Shown here piece after piece: positions 20,531 through 29,809 of a stretch of 64,000 bases of DNA. How positions within the stretch are numbered: position 1 is the first letter of the stretch; each line of letters opens with the position of its first letter. Under the pieces are notes generated by a model. It did not search any database, was not told the origin of the DNA, and saw only the letters and a list, made by a program, of their open reading frames with translations. The stretch comes from Vicinamibacterales bacterium. GTDB taxonomy: Bacteria; Acidobacteriota; Vicinamibacteria; Vicinamibacterales; UBA8438. The DNA lies in contig CATQHX010000013.1 of the NCBI GenBank assembly GCA_958296065.1, positions 51,397 through 115,396 of the forward strand, in the 5' to 3' direction. The translations under genes and the position numbers were made by a program.

Positions 20531-21061
20531 ATCGTGAACACGCTGGCGACGTAGCGGACGCCGTGGTCTTCGAGCTGGTGGACGTGGTGATCGAAGCGCT
20601 GCATCTGGTCGCGGCTGTCCTTGTAGCGCAGGTGCGCCGCGTCGCGCGATCGGGTCCATGCCGATGCGGGCGACGATGTCGACCACGGGGTTGCCGGGGC
20701 GCAGCAGCAGCCGGGCCGAGTCCGGCTCGATGCGGGCGTCTTCCGGATCGGGCAGCGTCCAGCCGTCGCGGCGCACGGTCAGGCTCATGACCACGCATCT
20801 GCGGACGTAGGCGCGCAGCGCCTCGTGGCTCGTGAACTCCCGCTCATCGGGGGTGCCGGTGTCGATCACGGCGACGCGTCCTGCTTCGTTCCGGGTCAGC
20901 TTCAGCTCGGGCGGCATCTGCCGGAGGTCTGGCGGCACGCTACCGGACAGGAAGGCGTCGGCGGCGGCGCAGGCGTTGGCGTGCGCTGCCACGACGGCGG
21001 CGCTCAGGCGCGCGTGGGTGGTTGCGGGGTCCTCGTTGGGGAAGTGGCGTTCGTGTGTCAT
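20527..21061 (-). pseudogene. Hypothetical protein, probably frameshifted
   Basis: The frame starts at ATG 21061 (MTHERHFPNEDP) and encodes about 140 residues. It continues in another frame from about 20640 with HLRYKDSRDQMQRFDHHVHQLEDHGV and ends with a stop overlapping the next ATG. The good overlap and continuous sense of the second frame imply a single-base error or mutation near 20640. No family is recognised. AGGCCGTGTCCCCG-type GC-rich sequence lies upstream without a clear ribosome site. Confidence 0.5.
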
Positions 21062-21587
21062 CGGCGTTTCTTGCGGGATGGCCGCCGGCCGTGTCCCCGC
21101 TCGGGCCGGCGGGTCCGTGACGAGAGGGATTGGCATCACGTCTCCGGTCGGGTCCGTCCGAGGTCTCCCTTCACGGTCGGCGGCGGTGAGGAGTGTGAGC
21201 TACGCGGGACGCTTGGTCCGGTTCATGCCCGGTCCTGGGGCGTTCGGTGCGCGGCGGGCGGTCCTCGTGCAGTCGAGCGTCCCAGGCTGCTCGGCGTTGC
21301 GGGTACCATGGGGCAGTCGGCTGCTTTCAGTTGCATGATGCCGAGGAGGATGCGTGGGGTGGTTTCGGGGCGCTGCGGATCCGGCCCGCGGATCGTGCTG
21401 GCCGGGCTGCCGGCGCGGGGCCGTCGGCGGCGGTGGTTCGCGCAGGTGTTCACGGGACGTTTTCCGGTTGACGGATCGGCGCGTCTCGCCGGGGTTCCGG
21501 AGGGCGTTTTGGCGCCTGACTTTCGCCTCTGAAAACTCTGGACTGTGTCCAATTCTTTACGATGTTCTGGAAATGAAAGAGCAAGTA

Positions 21588-21615
21588 GAAACTGCACCGG
21601 ACCTGGTGCAGTTTC
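21588..21615. other. Perfect 11-bp hairpin in an AT-rich island
   Basis: GAAACTGCACC (21588-21598) and its exact complement GGTGCAGTTTC (21605-21615) enclose a 6-nt loop. It lies in an AT-rich patch (about 21535-21780) that contrasts with the surrounding high GC. A TTGACA box follows at 21630 but has no good -10 partner. Confidence 0.7.
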
Positions 21616-21748
21616 CAATCGTCAATATATTGACACCCTATGGATGTGGGTTTTCATTCTTGTCGGTCGCCTACAGGTTGAATCCATGGATGCAATCCAA
21701 GGAATTGGATCGGCAAGTAGAAAAAACGAAAGTCTGACGAAGACATAA

Positions 21749-21779
21749 TGTGTGCACGTGGCACACGTGCACACATTTT
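21749..21779 (+). terminator. Perfect 12-bp hairpin followed by T run
   Basis: TGTGTGCACGTG (21749-21760) pairs with CACGTGCACACA (21764-21775) around the loop GCA, followed by TTTT. The shape is that of an intrinsic terminator on the plus strand, although the 24-nt alternating purine-pyrimidine stem is unusual and it could instead be a protein-binding palindrome. It lies 240 bp upstream of the topoisomerase fragment. Confidence 0.5.
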
Positions 21780-22017
21780 CGCCTCCTTGCGACACCCGTT
21801 TCTGGGCTTGTTTCAGGCTGGCGCTGTCACGCCATCGCGGGCGCAACTGTTGCGCCGGGACGGGTGCGCGACGGCGAGTTCCATCGCGGGCAGACTCGTG
21901 ACGGGACTGCGCGAGCAAAGGGGGGTCCCGCTGGGGACTGGGCAGCGCATCCGGCGGGGAGCACGCGATGGCGGTTCTTCGTTGGCGTGGCCTTGCACGG
22001 TTACGCTCTCCAGCGTT

Positions 22018-23316
22018 ATGGCTGACCTCGTAATCGTCGAATCGCCCGGGAAGACGCGCAAGATCAACCAGATCCTCGGGTCTGGCTACGTGGTCCGGGC
22101 CTCGCTAGGGCACGTGCGCGACCTGCCGCAGCCGAAGCGCGACGGGCGCTCGGCGGGCAAGCCGCGGCAGCAGACAGCCCTGGGGCTGGATATCGAGGGC
22201 GGCTGGAAGCCGACCTGGGAGATCATCGACTCGAAGGCGAAGGTCGTTCGCGAGCTGCGCAGCATCGGCTGCGGCGGCACTGTCTGGCTGGCCACCGACC
22301 TCGACCGCGAGGGGGAGGTGATCGCGTGGCGCCTGCGGGACCTGCTGGGCGGGTCCGAGGACCGCTTCCGCCGGGTCACCTTCTCGGAGATAACCCCGGC
22401 GGCGGTGCGCGCCGCGTTCGAGGGCCCGCGCGGGATCGACTACGACCTGGTGCGCGCCCAGCAGGCGCGCCGGTTCCTCGGCCGGGTGGTCGGGTTCACG
22501 GTGTCGCCGCTGCTGAGCCGGCGGCTGCGCGCGGGACTCTCGGCGGGCCGGGTGCAGTCGGCCGCGCTGGCGATCCTGGCGGCGCGCGACGAGAAGATCC
22601 GGGTCTTCGCGCCGGAGGAGTTCTTCGGCGTCGACGTGCTGCTGGCCATCGACGGGGCCGAGCCGGTCCGGGCGTCGGTGGTCGATTCCGGCGGCGGGGT
22701 CCTGCGCCTCGCCGAACGCGCCGAGGCGGATGCGCTGGCGGCGCACCTCGCGTCGGTGGCGGTGACCCTGGACGATGTGGAGCAGAAGGACGCGTCGCAG
22801 CGGCCGAAGCCGCCGTTCACGACCTCGACGCTGCAGCAGGCCGCCTCGTCGCTACTGAAGCTGTCGGTGGCCGACACGATGGCGATCGCGCAGAAGCTCT
22901 ACGAGGCGGAGAAGATCACCTGCATGCGCTCGGACGCGGTGATGGTCGCTCCCGAGGCGCAGGAGGCGGCGCGGCGCTGGCTGACGGCGGCCTTCGGGGC
23001 CGGGGCGGCGCCGGACGAGCCGCCGCGCTACGAGTCGAAGGAAGGCTCGCGGGAGGCGCACGAGGCGATCCGGCCCACGGACCCGGCTGCCGGGGCGGAG
23101 GGGCTGTACCCGGCGCATGCGCCGCTCTACGACCTGATCCGGCGCCGCCTGCTCGCGTCGCAGATGACACCGGCCAGGATCCGGCGGACGGTCTCGCCCG
23201 ACCTCGCGCCGAGGCGCCGATTCGCCCCGAGTCCTGCGAACCCCCGGATACGGCGGCCGAGCGCGGATCCGCACGCCTCGACGCCGCGGGCGCTGGTCTG
23301 CCGGCCGCCTTCATGA
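22018..23316 (+). pseudogene. topA: DNA topoisomerase I, truncated and lacking the catalytic tyrosine
   Basis: This encodes the N-terminal 432 residues of a type IA topoisomerase, the enzyme that relaxes negative supercoils. The Toprim domain is intact (LVIVESPGKTRKI and the DLDREGE metal site), as are the AGLSAGRVQSAAL and TSTLQQAAS motifs. The active-site motif, normally I-T-Y-M-R-T/S-D, reads EKITCMRSD because codon TAC is TGC at about 22920-22922, so the strand-cleaving tyrosine is cysteine. Homology ends near 23190, before the remaining catalytic fold and the C-terminal zinc regions. The lesion and truncation together mean it cannot work as a topoisomerase. It resembles copies carried on plasmids or integrative elements. 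Confidence 0.85.
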
Positions 23317-23343
23317 CCGGCTGGCTGTCAGGGGATCGTGGCG

Positions 23344-23870
23344 CTATGGTCCGCCGACGACCACTGTCACGCCGGGACTGGCGCGCGACGCGCGTTGCGC
23401 GCGGTCGAACTCGATCGGTGCGCGCTGGTAGTCGAGGATCGCGCGCAGCTCCAGCTCGTGAGCGGCGGCCAGCTCGCGCTGCATCTGGATGACCAGGTAG
23501 TTGGTCGACAGCCCGACCTCGAACTTGATCTCCTCCGCCCGAAGCTGTTCCTCCGCGAGCTCCCGGGCGACGGCCGCAGCCTGGATACTCTCCTGGAGCG
23601 CTTCTATCTGGAGCGCGGCATTGGTCACCTCACCGACGATCTGGAGCTCGATCCATTCGAGCTGGACCTCGTTCTGTCGAAGCTCCAGCCGCGCCCGGTC
23701 GTACGTAGCCTCGTCCGCGCTCCGACCCAGCGGATAGCTCATCTGCACCTGGCTGGACGCTCCAGAGCGGGTAGTCCGCCCCGACGACGTCGCCGACCGC
23801 GTCCCGGTAGCCACCCGGGATCACCGCTCCGCCACCCCCCAGGATCTGCTCGAACGTGCTCCCGGAAGGC
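23344..23870 (-). pseudogene. TolC-type outer-membrane efflux protein, C-terminal fragment
   Basis: The long amphipathic helices of the TolC family are recognisable: QMSYPLGRSADEATYDRARL, LEWIELQIVGEVTNAALQIE and GLSTNYLVIQMQRELAAAHE. A preceding piece, STFEQILGGGGAVIPGGY, is in another frame, so there is a frameshift near 23770. The upstream part is replaced by the dispersed repeat at 23881. The fragment lies tail-to-tail with the topoisomerase fragment. Confidence 0.75.
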
Positions 23871-23880
23871 AGACGTCGAA

Positions 23881-24198
23881 GTTCAGCCCTTGCGCGTTTC
23901 GGGCCATAGCCGCTTGCGAATCGCTCCGGCCGGCAACGATCCGGATCAGGCGCGGGTCCTGATCTGGCGTTCCTGGCGCCGTTCTGACGGACCGACCGAC
24001 GCTCGTCGGCCGAACGGGCGTTGGGATCCGATCGGAGGCCGGTGTCGGCGTCATGGATCTCGAGCCGGCCACGTACTCGATGTCGCAGCTTCAGTAGTCG
24101 TCGGCGATTCGTCGCCCAGGGAAGGCGCAGTTGGCGCGCGTGCTGGCGGAGCGTGCGGGCCTCCACGCCGAGCAGGGCATGGAGGGCGACGAGTGCCT
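23881..24198. repeat. ~315-bp dispersed repeat, copy 2
   Basis: This is the same sequence, in the same orientation, as 477-790. It interrupts the 5' side of the TolC fragment and so behaves like an inserted or recombined unit. Confidence 0.8.
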
Positions 24199-24521
24199 GT
24201 AGGACGAGCGCGAGCGTGACGGTGAATCCAACGAGCCCGGCGACGCGAAGTGTTCGTGGAGCACGACGAGCGGCGGTCGAGGCGGCGCGTCGCCTCAGCC
24301 ACGGGATGGACGCCGCTACACGGTGTCGACCCTTTCGTGCACCGCCGCCGTCTGAGCGACACGAGCCGGCGGCGATGCGACTTGCGCCGCCGCGAGCAGG
24401 CCCCCGCCGTGAGTCCCGTGAGACACTGCCGCGCCGGGGCTCCTGCTCCGGGTCGCTCGGCCGGAGCCGTCGCACACGAGCCTCGGGTGCAAGCGCAGCC
24501 GGCCGGTCTGCTCCAGTCTGA
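24199..24521. other. Stretch without an assignable gene
   Basis: On the minus strand a short open stretch at about 24190-24270 encodes a single transmembrane-like segment (GFTVTLALVLQALVALHALL), continuing into the repeat. I cannot assign a protein to it. Confidence 0.3.
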
Positions 24522-24734
24522 CTAGCGGCTCCGGGGGCGCGAGTCGATGTAGTCGAGCACTTCATCCAGATACCACCTGACCGCGTGGGGGCCGATCTTG
24601 ACGGGCTGGGGGAACTGGCCCAACGCCTTCCGCTTGTAGATCGTGGACCTGCACAGCCCGGTTAGCTCCTCTACCCTGGCGAGCCTGATCAGCTGCCGCA
24701 GGGGCGCGTTCTTCGGACGGTTGCGCGTGGCCAT
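24522..24734 (-). CDS. AlpA-type helix-turn-helix regulator
   Basis: This 70-aa DNA-binding protein is of the AlpA/MerR-like excisionase class that controls integrases of prophages and islands. The helix-turn-helix reads RLARVEELTGLCRSTIYKRKALGQFPQPVKIG, followed by the usual VRWYLDEVLDYI wing and helix. I choose ATG 24734 because GGAGGAG lies about 8 nt upstream; ATG 24752 is an alternative. With the integrase C-terminus at 2-424 it suggests that the region is a former integrated element. The gene itself is intact. Confidence 0.85.
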   Translation of the reverse strand: MATRNRPKNAPLRQLIRLARVEELTGLCRSTIYKRKALGQFPQPVKIGPHAVRWYLDEVLDYIDSRPRSR

Positions 24735-24877
24735 CGTGCGTCTCTCCTCCATTGACGTGTCATGGAGAAGTGTTACCAACCGCGGCCACGGGACCGGGTC
24801 AGGGTCCACAAGCTGTATCTCGCGGGTGGCCCGGCGTTGCTGGTGCTGGGCCGCCCTACAACTCGCACCGCCGGGAG

Positions 24878-25264
24878 ATGGAGCCAGCCGGCGTCGGCGC
24901 GACCGAACGGGCCGCGCGCAACGCCACCCGCTCGTACGGCGAGCCGGGCGAGGCGCCGAGTGTCGACCGCCCCGTGCGCCCCGAGGAGTTGCCGCCGCGC
25001 CAGGCGGCGCTTCGCGACCCGCGCTCGCCGGGCCGCCCGTCGATCACCACGGTGTCGCAGAAGCACAGCTACGGCCCGCAGAGCTTCAGCCGCACCGACG
25101 TCATCGACCGGCCGAGAAGCATGCCGACCTGTGCGGCCGGCGGGGGAGATGCCCTGGGAGATGCCCTGGCAGATGCCCCCAACCCGCCCAGGCCGCCGAG
25201 CCCGGCCCGCGGCTACGCCGCCTCGGTCGACCAGCAACGCAGCGGCCCGTCGCGCAGCATGTGA
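24878..25264 (+). CDS. Uncharacterised proline- and arginine-rich open frame
   Basis: The 129-codon open frame begins MEPAGVGATERAARNATRSY and has no recognised domain. A middle part (SITTVSQKHSYGPQSFSRTD) reads less like random high-GC frame than its flanks. It lacks a ribosome-binding site and contains a 3-unit 12-bp tandem repeat near its end. It could be a genuine small accessory gene or chance; I lean slightly against it. Confidence 0.25.
   Translation: MEPAGVGATERAARNATRSYGEPGEAPSVDRPVRPEELPPRQAALRDPRSPGRPSITTVSQKHSYGPQSFSRTDVIDRPRSMPTCAAGGGDALGDALADAPNPPRPPSPARGYAASVDQQRSGPSRSM
25144..25179. repeat. Three 12-bp tandem repeats
   Basis: GGGAGATGCCCT occurs twice in a row and is followed by GGCAGATGCCCC. 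A 12-bp period adds four residues per unit if translated. Confidence 0.8.
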
Positions 25265-25341
25265 AGCGCGACAGCCGGCGCCTCGCGGCCGCGCATCCGA
25301 CACCACCCCGTAGCGACGCTGCGAGGCACCCGAGTACCGTC

Positions 25342-25584
25342 ATGCCCACGACCGTCCCGTCACCGACCCCCGAAGAGCACGAACGCCTTCTGGCCAGCCT
25401 GAACGACTGCCAGCGCGAGGCGGTCACCGCACCCGACGGCCCGACGCTGGTCGGCGACGAGCACGCCGCGCGCAACGCACAGCTGGCCGCCGCCTCCCAG
25501 GGGGCGCTGGACCGGATGAACGGGCTCGACTTCGACGACATGCTGCTCGGCGCGATGCCGCCTGCTGCCACGTCGAGGTCGTAA
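25342..25584 (+). pseudogene. UvrD/PcrA-type helicase remnant
   Basis: The start matches the N-terminus of UvrD-family helicases: MPTTVPSPTPEEHERLLASLN, then CQREAVTAPDGPTLV, the Q-motif region just before Walker A. It then jumps to a later segment (MNGLDFDDMLL). The Walker A loop and most of the ATPase core are deleted, leaving 80 codons. A stop follows at 25584. Confidence 0.6.
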
Positions 25585-25952
25585 CCGGCGACTTCGGCCC
25601 GTTGCACCTGCTGTTCGACTCCTTCAAGTCTGCCCCGGCCGCCCGCCCCGCATCGGGCCGGCGCAAGCCGCCGCCACCGACACCACGCCGACGCCGCTGC
25701 CGGGCCGGCGCGCCTCCCCGAGTCGGCGCGCGGCACCACGGGACCCGGGAGGAGAGCGGCAGCGGGCGAGAATCAAGCAGAGCGGACGCGGCCGGACAGG
25801 CGGAACGCGGGCGGGCAAGGCAGCGCTTCGGCATGCTGCGCCTCGCCCCACGCCGCCGGTCGCCGACCCCACGTCCGCCAACGCCTCGGGCCTGCCGGCC
25901 CGCTTCACCCGGCCCTGCTCGGGCCATTCCCTTTTTCTGCGGAGGAAACCTG
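25585..25952. other. Non-coding stretch ahead of a small gene
   Basis: No gene is supported. The last 15 bases hold the ribosome-binding site GGAGG (25941-25945) of the next gene. Confidence 0.35.
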
Positions 25953-26330
25953 ATGCCTCTCATCGACCTGCTGCGCCCGGACCAGCGCGCCGCGCTGCGG
26001 CGCCTGCGCAAGCGCATCGCCAACCGCGAGAACATGCGCCGCTACCGCAGCGACCTCAACTACATGCAGCTGTGTCCCGGCGTCGACCTGCCGCTCGAGG
26101 CCGGCACCTGCGGCCGCGTGATCTGGCCCGAGAGCACCCGCTGCATGGCCTGCCGCAAGCGGCGCGACTGGCTCCTCACACACGCGCTCAACCCCGCCGA
26201 GGTCGCGCTGTGCACGCTGCTCGACGGCATCGATGCCGACCAGGCCGATGCCGGTGCGCCCGACGACGACCACCCCGTCCCCCTGCTCGACGACCTGTCG
26301 GGACTCGGCGACCCCTGCCTGCGCTGGTAG
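25953..26330 (+). CDS. Small cysteine-rich hypothetical protein
   Basis: This encodes 125 residues, with a strong ribosome-binding site (GGAGGAAACCTG) just before ATG 25953. The N-terminal half is basic (RPDQRAALRRLRKRIANREN). Four cysteines, at CPGVDLP, GTCGRV and CMACRKRRDW, could bind zinc, and the C-terminus is acidic (ADQADAGAPDDDH). Such proteins occur on plasmids and integrative elements. I do not know its function. Codon usage fits a real gene better than most frames nearby. Confidence 0.7.
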   Translation: MPLIDLLRPDQRAALRRLRKRIANRENMRRYRSDLNYMQLCPGVDLPLEAGTCGRVIWPESTRCMACRKRRDWLLTHALNPAEVALCTLLDGIDADQADAGAPDDDHPVPLLDDLSGLGDPCLRW

Positions 26331-26569
26331 CGCCGAAGACGCAACCGCCGCGGCGGACAACGCCGACGCCAGGCGGGCGTCTTCTTCCAGCCCCGTGCTG
26401 TGCTGCCTGCGGCCACGGCCACGCATCGAGCGACGCCCCGGCACCCAGCAAATACGTTCCATCACTCCCGCGCACGCCCGCCCGCGTCATCGCTCGGGCT
26501 CGACCGCGGGGACCGCGCATCGAGCCTGCGCCGGCGCACCGGTTGCTGCAGGACCGCGGTGCGGGGGCG

Positions 26570-26601
26570 CCGGAAAGGCGGTCACCTGGCCGCCTTTCCG
26601 G
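26570..26601. terminator. Perfect 12-bp stem hairpin
   Basis: CCGGAAAGGCGG (26570-26581) pairs with CCGCCTTTCCGG (26590-26601) around an 8-nt loop. It lies 240 bp after the small cysteine-rich gene. No T run follows, so termination is only one possible role. Confidence 0.5.
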
Positions 26602-26823
26602 CCAGCCATCGACGAACCGGCACGATGACGCGTCGACCCGGCGGTGGTGCGAAGCCGCCGGGCGGCTGGCGGCGATTCGCACAAGCTACCGCGGACATCG
26701 TCGACGCCGACGAGCTCCCACCGCCGGCACAGGCAGGGCACACAACGGATGTGCGCCGCTGCGGGAACCTCACCCGGCGCGCAGCGCAGGGCAGGCGACC
26801 CGCTTCGCGGCCTGACTCGAGTG

Positions 26824-26858
26824 CATCAGCCGGCCCTGCAAGGCCGGGCCGGCTGATG
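26824..26858. terminator. Perfect 13-bp stem hairpin
   Basis: CATCAGCCGGCCC (26824-26836) pairs with GGGCCGGCTGATG (26846-26858) around a 9-nt loop. It lies 25 bp upstream of a possible small gene. No T run follows; a terminator or protein-binding site are both possible. Confidence 0.5.
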
Positions 26859-26882
26859 TAGGCTGACGAGCGGGACAGCGGC

Positions 26883-27017
26883 ATGCGACACGACGACACG
26901 CTGCCGTGGGTCGACAGGTTCCTGGCCCTGTGCGAGCGGTACGGCTCGGAAGAGTCGGCGAATGGCCGCTGTCGTGCGGGGCCGGCGCGCGGGCTTGCCG
27001 GGGTTGCCCTGGCGTGA
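26883..27017 (+). CDS. Possible 44-residue protein
   Basis: ATG 26883 opens a short frame (MRHDDTLPWVDRFLALCERY...). The first 25 residues look protein-like and the rest less so. It may be a truncated relative of a small accessory protein. There is no family match. Confidence 0.3.
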   Translation: MRHDDTLPWVDRFLALCERYGSEESANGRCRAGPARGLAGVALA

Positions 27018-27152
27018 CGACTGGCCGGCGTGGAACGCCGAATCCGGCGCGTGGGGTCGGTAGCGGCCCCGTCGGTCTCGGCGGCGGCCGTTCGTGCATT
27101 TCGGCGACCGGCGCGATGCGGCGGCGGCTCGCCCTGGAGGGAGCATTTCACG

Positions 27153-27407
27153 ATGTCGAGGAGCGGAATCCTGGACGCGTTGCGCAACGAGGAACGCTCG
27201 CTCAAGAGCCAGCTCGTCGCCATCCAGCGCGCCATCGAAGCGATTGAAGGAGCTGCCGCGCCGAGCGCCCGGCGCGGCAGCAAGAAGGCGGTCAAGGCGG
27301 TCGGGAGGCGCAAGCGCGCGATGACCGAGGAGCAGCGCCGGGCCGTGGCCGAGCGGATGCGGAAGTACTGGGCCGCACGACGGGCGGAGAAGGCCAAGGG
27401 GAACTGA
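27153..27407 (+). CDS. Small basic coiled-coil protein
   Basis: This encodes 84 residues, with a helical first half (GILDALRNEERSLKSQLVAIQRAIEAIEG) and a lysine/arginine-rich second half. The C-terminus TEEQRRAVAERMRKYWAARR resembles short nucleic-acid-binding tails found in small plasmid and phage proteins. ATG 27153 is preceded by CTGGAGGGAG. DNA binding is a guess from charge. Confidence 0.65.
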   Translation: MSRSGILDALRNEERSLKSQLVAIQRAIEAIEGAAAPSARRGSKKAVKAVGRRKRAMTEEQRRAVAERMRKYWAARRAEKAKGN

Positions 27408-27819
27408 CCGCAGCAGGGACGCGAACCTGTGCGGCCTCGGTTCTCCACGCCGGCGCGTCGGCCGGCTCACCGGGACCCATGCACTCCGAGCCGGCCCGGC
27501 GTCGCCTTTTGCGGACGGCGCCGCGTCCAGTCACGCGGCGACGGTCTCGCGGTCCCTCCGTCCGGGTCACGCGAGGCCCTCGCGCAGCAGGCGCGCCACC
27601 CGCCGGCAGATCGCGTTGATGCGCGCGTGCTGATGATGCACCCTTGGCTCGCGCGTGCAGCCGTCGATCAGCCGGGACGTGGCAGGCGAGCCGGCGCAGG
27701 GCGGAGGCCGTGTCGTTCCGGGCGAAGCGACCCGGTTTGCCCTGCCGGGCGACACGTCGCGCTGGATGGCGTCGCGCGGACGCTGGACAAGCTCGCCGGC
27801 GTCGGCCGGGAGCCGGACG

Positions 27820-27955
27820 GTACACGTTGAGTGCATCGCCCGCGGGATCGGCTCGGCCAAAGCAGCGGCCGACTACCTGCTCGGCGAGAGCGACGCGGCC
27901 GGGAAGCTGCGGCGGCGTCGAGAGCCCGCGCGCAGATCCCAACCACGGATGGCCG
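27820..27955 (+). pseudogene. Mobilisation relaxase N-terminal remnant
   Basis: VECIARGIGSAKAAADYLLG with ESDAAGK matches the start of a family of MobA-like relaxases that open with a beta-strand and a GTGS-(A/K)-AADYL motif. After about 40 residues the frame breaks (GVESPRADPN continues in another frame) and homology ends. It is evidence that a mobilisable plasmid or element contributed to this region. Confidence 0.55.
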
Positions 27956-27981
27956 CTGTCCCGAAGCGGACGCTGTTCGCC

Positions 27982-28354
27982 ATGCTGGACCGCTACGCCA
28001 CCATGGAGTCCCTCGACCTGGACGAGACCCAATCGACAAGACCGACACCGAGCGACTCCACGAACGAGATCATGGACGCCATCAGCCGCCGGGTCGACGG
28101 GAAGCTCGTCGTGCGGACCTGCCGCGCCACCAGGAAGGGAAAGAGCAGCTGCGAGTTCGACTGCCCGCTCGATGACACGGATCAGGCCGGCGAAGCGCAG
28201 ACCCGTCTGCCTGGCGCTGTTCGTGCGCCTCGGACAGCTTCTGCAGACTGCCGCCGGTCGCCGACCAGGAAGTCGCCGAGGACGTCGACCAGGCGACGAT
28301 CGACCGGCTGGCCGCATCCATCGAGGTCCTCGAACCGTCCGAAGCCGTGCACTG
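27982..28354 (+). pseudogene. Degenerate open frame of unknown family
   Basis: MLDRYATMESLDLDE, then DAISRRVDGKLVVRTCRATR and CEFDCPLDDTD read protein-like to about 28190. A second piece in another frame, VADQEVAEDVDQATIDRLAA, runs to a stop at 28354. Together they look like one small protein with a frameshift near 28200. No family is recognised. Confidence 0.35.
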
Positions 28355-28446
28355 ACGGCGCGCACCAAACGGGAAGACGCACCGAGCGCAACGCGCAACC
28401 GGCACGCACCGGGCGGGCTTGGCGCCGAGCAGGACTTGTGGTCCGT

Positions 28447-28896
28447 AACGTCCTCGAGCAGCGGCATCGAGCACCACGCCGGTCAGCAACGCGGTCGCAC
28501 CGAGCAGGACGAGCTCCTCCGCACGCGGCCGCACGAGGTTGCCCGCACCGAGCTGAACGCCGATCGGGAGCGAGGCGGCACGCAAGCGGATGGCCGCCGT
28601 CAACCGGCGCACACAGCGCAGCGCCGACCATGCCGGTGAGCGCGCACACGGCGGCGCGCATCGATGGAAGATCCGGGCCGACGCGCCGTCCGCATGCATC
28701 GACCAACCGCCCCGGGCACCCAGCGGTACGCTACTCGGGCGACCGCACCGAGCAGCACGCCGATCCGGACCGAGTCCACACCGAGCAGGACACTTGCCTG
28801 AACGCACCCGGTGCGCGACGCCGTTTCGGACGGTACGCCAGGACCACCGAGAGCGCCCTGCCACGCACACAGACGCTCATCTTCAGGAACGCGCCG
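28447..28896. repeat. ~450-bp duplicated segment, copy 1
   Basis: This segment is similar over its full length and in the same orientation to 32911-33364. Both begin AACGTCCT and end at CTTCAGGAAC. Divergence is moderate, with small indels. It contains several CGCACCGAG motifs, and neither strand gives a recognisable protein. Confidence 0.8.
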
Positions 28897-29103
28897 CATG
28901 GCTCGGCCTTTGCCTGCCAGGCGCCACAGCCGGACCGCGGATCGGGACGACAGCGGCTACGGATCGGCAGACGCACCGAGAGGAAAAGATCAGCAACCGC
29001 TTGGCGCGACGGTCGGCTGCGAACGCGGCCCGGGGGGCGACCCCACCAGGCACGACGCCGATCAGGACGAAGTCCACATCGAGCACCACGCTTTTCCTGA
29101 ACT

Positions 29104-29275
29104 CGCCGAGTGTCCCGCCGGACCGCCGACAGCGTTCCGTACGCACGGAGACGCCTGTCGGCAGGAACGCACCGAGTGCAACGGCCGGAGGAACCTGCCA
29201 GCACGCGCCGAGTGCAACGCCCGCGACAACTGCCAGTACGCACCGAGTGTACCGGCCCCGGAAACTGGCAGACAT
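29104..29275. repeat. Imperfect ~36-bp repeats, array 1
   Basis: Units of about 36 bp with the pattern CGCACCGAGTGCAACGG-(N)-ACCTGCCAG follow each other; the CCGAG cores at 29172, 29208 and 29243 are 36 and 35 bp apart. More degenerate units precede them. The same unit recurs in 33362-33620, after the other copy of the 450-bp segment. Confidence 0.65.
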
Positions 29276-29372
29276 GTGGTCTGCGGAAATGTGGGTCGCC
29301 GCCCCAGGTTTGGTTCCCTTCCGTCTTCGGCGGCCTGCCTTCCGGACGTGGGGGAGCGCGCCTGCCTGGCGA

Positions 29373-29570
29373 TCCACCGCTCGACTTCGGCCACCGCCCG
29401 CGCCGCCGCCGCCCGGATATCGTGCCGATCGAGCACCGCCGCCGCTACCGCCTTGAGTCCGTCGCGCCACTCGATCGCCTTGACGGTGTTCAGCGAGTCT
29501 GCGATCGCCTGCTCGACGCGCGCGAAGACGGTCTCGACGCCGGCGGGGTCCATCCTGGGCCAGCGCCACC
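29373..29570 (-). pseudogene. Helical protein fragment, copy 1
   Basis: The minus strand encodes VEQAIADSLNTVKAIEWRDG, then LKAVAAAVLDRHDIRAAAAR and AVAEVERWIARQ, an amphipathic helical stretch. The second half is duplicated at 34409-34505, where it is fused to Lon sequence. Family unknown. Confidence 0.45.
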
Positions 29571-29809
29571 GACGGCGAGTGTGGCGTGGTCCCGTCATCC
29601 TCGCCTGGCGCCCGTTGTTTGCATCGACCGGCGTCACCGCAATCTGCGCCGGCCGATGGAATCGGCAGCTCGGCATGCAGGCAGCCGCTGGCCGCCGCAC
29701 GAGCCGGCGGCCAGACGCCGTAGCGGCCTCGCGGGTCCGTCCTGGAGCGGCGGCCAGCGCTCGGCGAGCTGTGGGGCAAGCTGGTGCGCCGACGCGCGGA
29801 GGGAAACGA

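Larger units (their letters stand above)
26331..26882. other. Non-coding stretch with two strong hairpins
   Basis: No gene is supported. The stretch contains the perfect hairpins at 26570-26601 and 26824-26858 listed separately. Confidence 0.4.

Noticed and set aside
27655..29100. 481-codon plus-strand open frame as one gene
   Set aside because: Only the first ~180 codons contain recognisable (relaxase-like and unknown) sequence; the remainder coincides with the duplicated segment and has frameshifted character.
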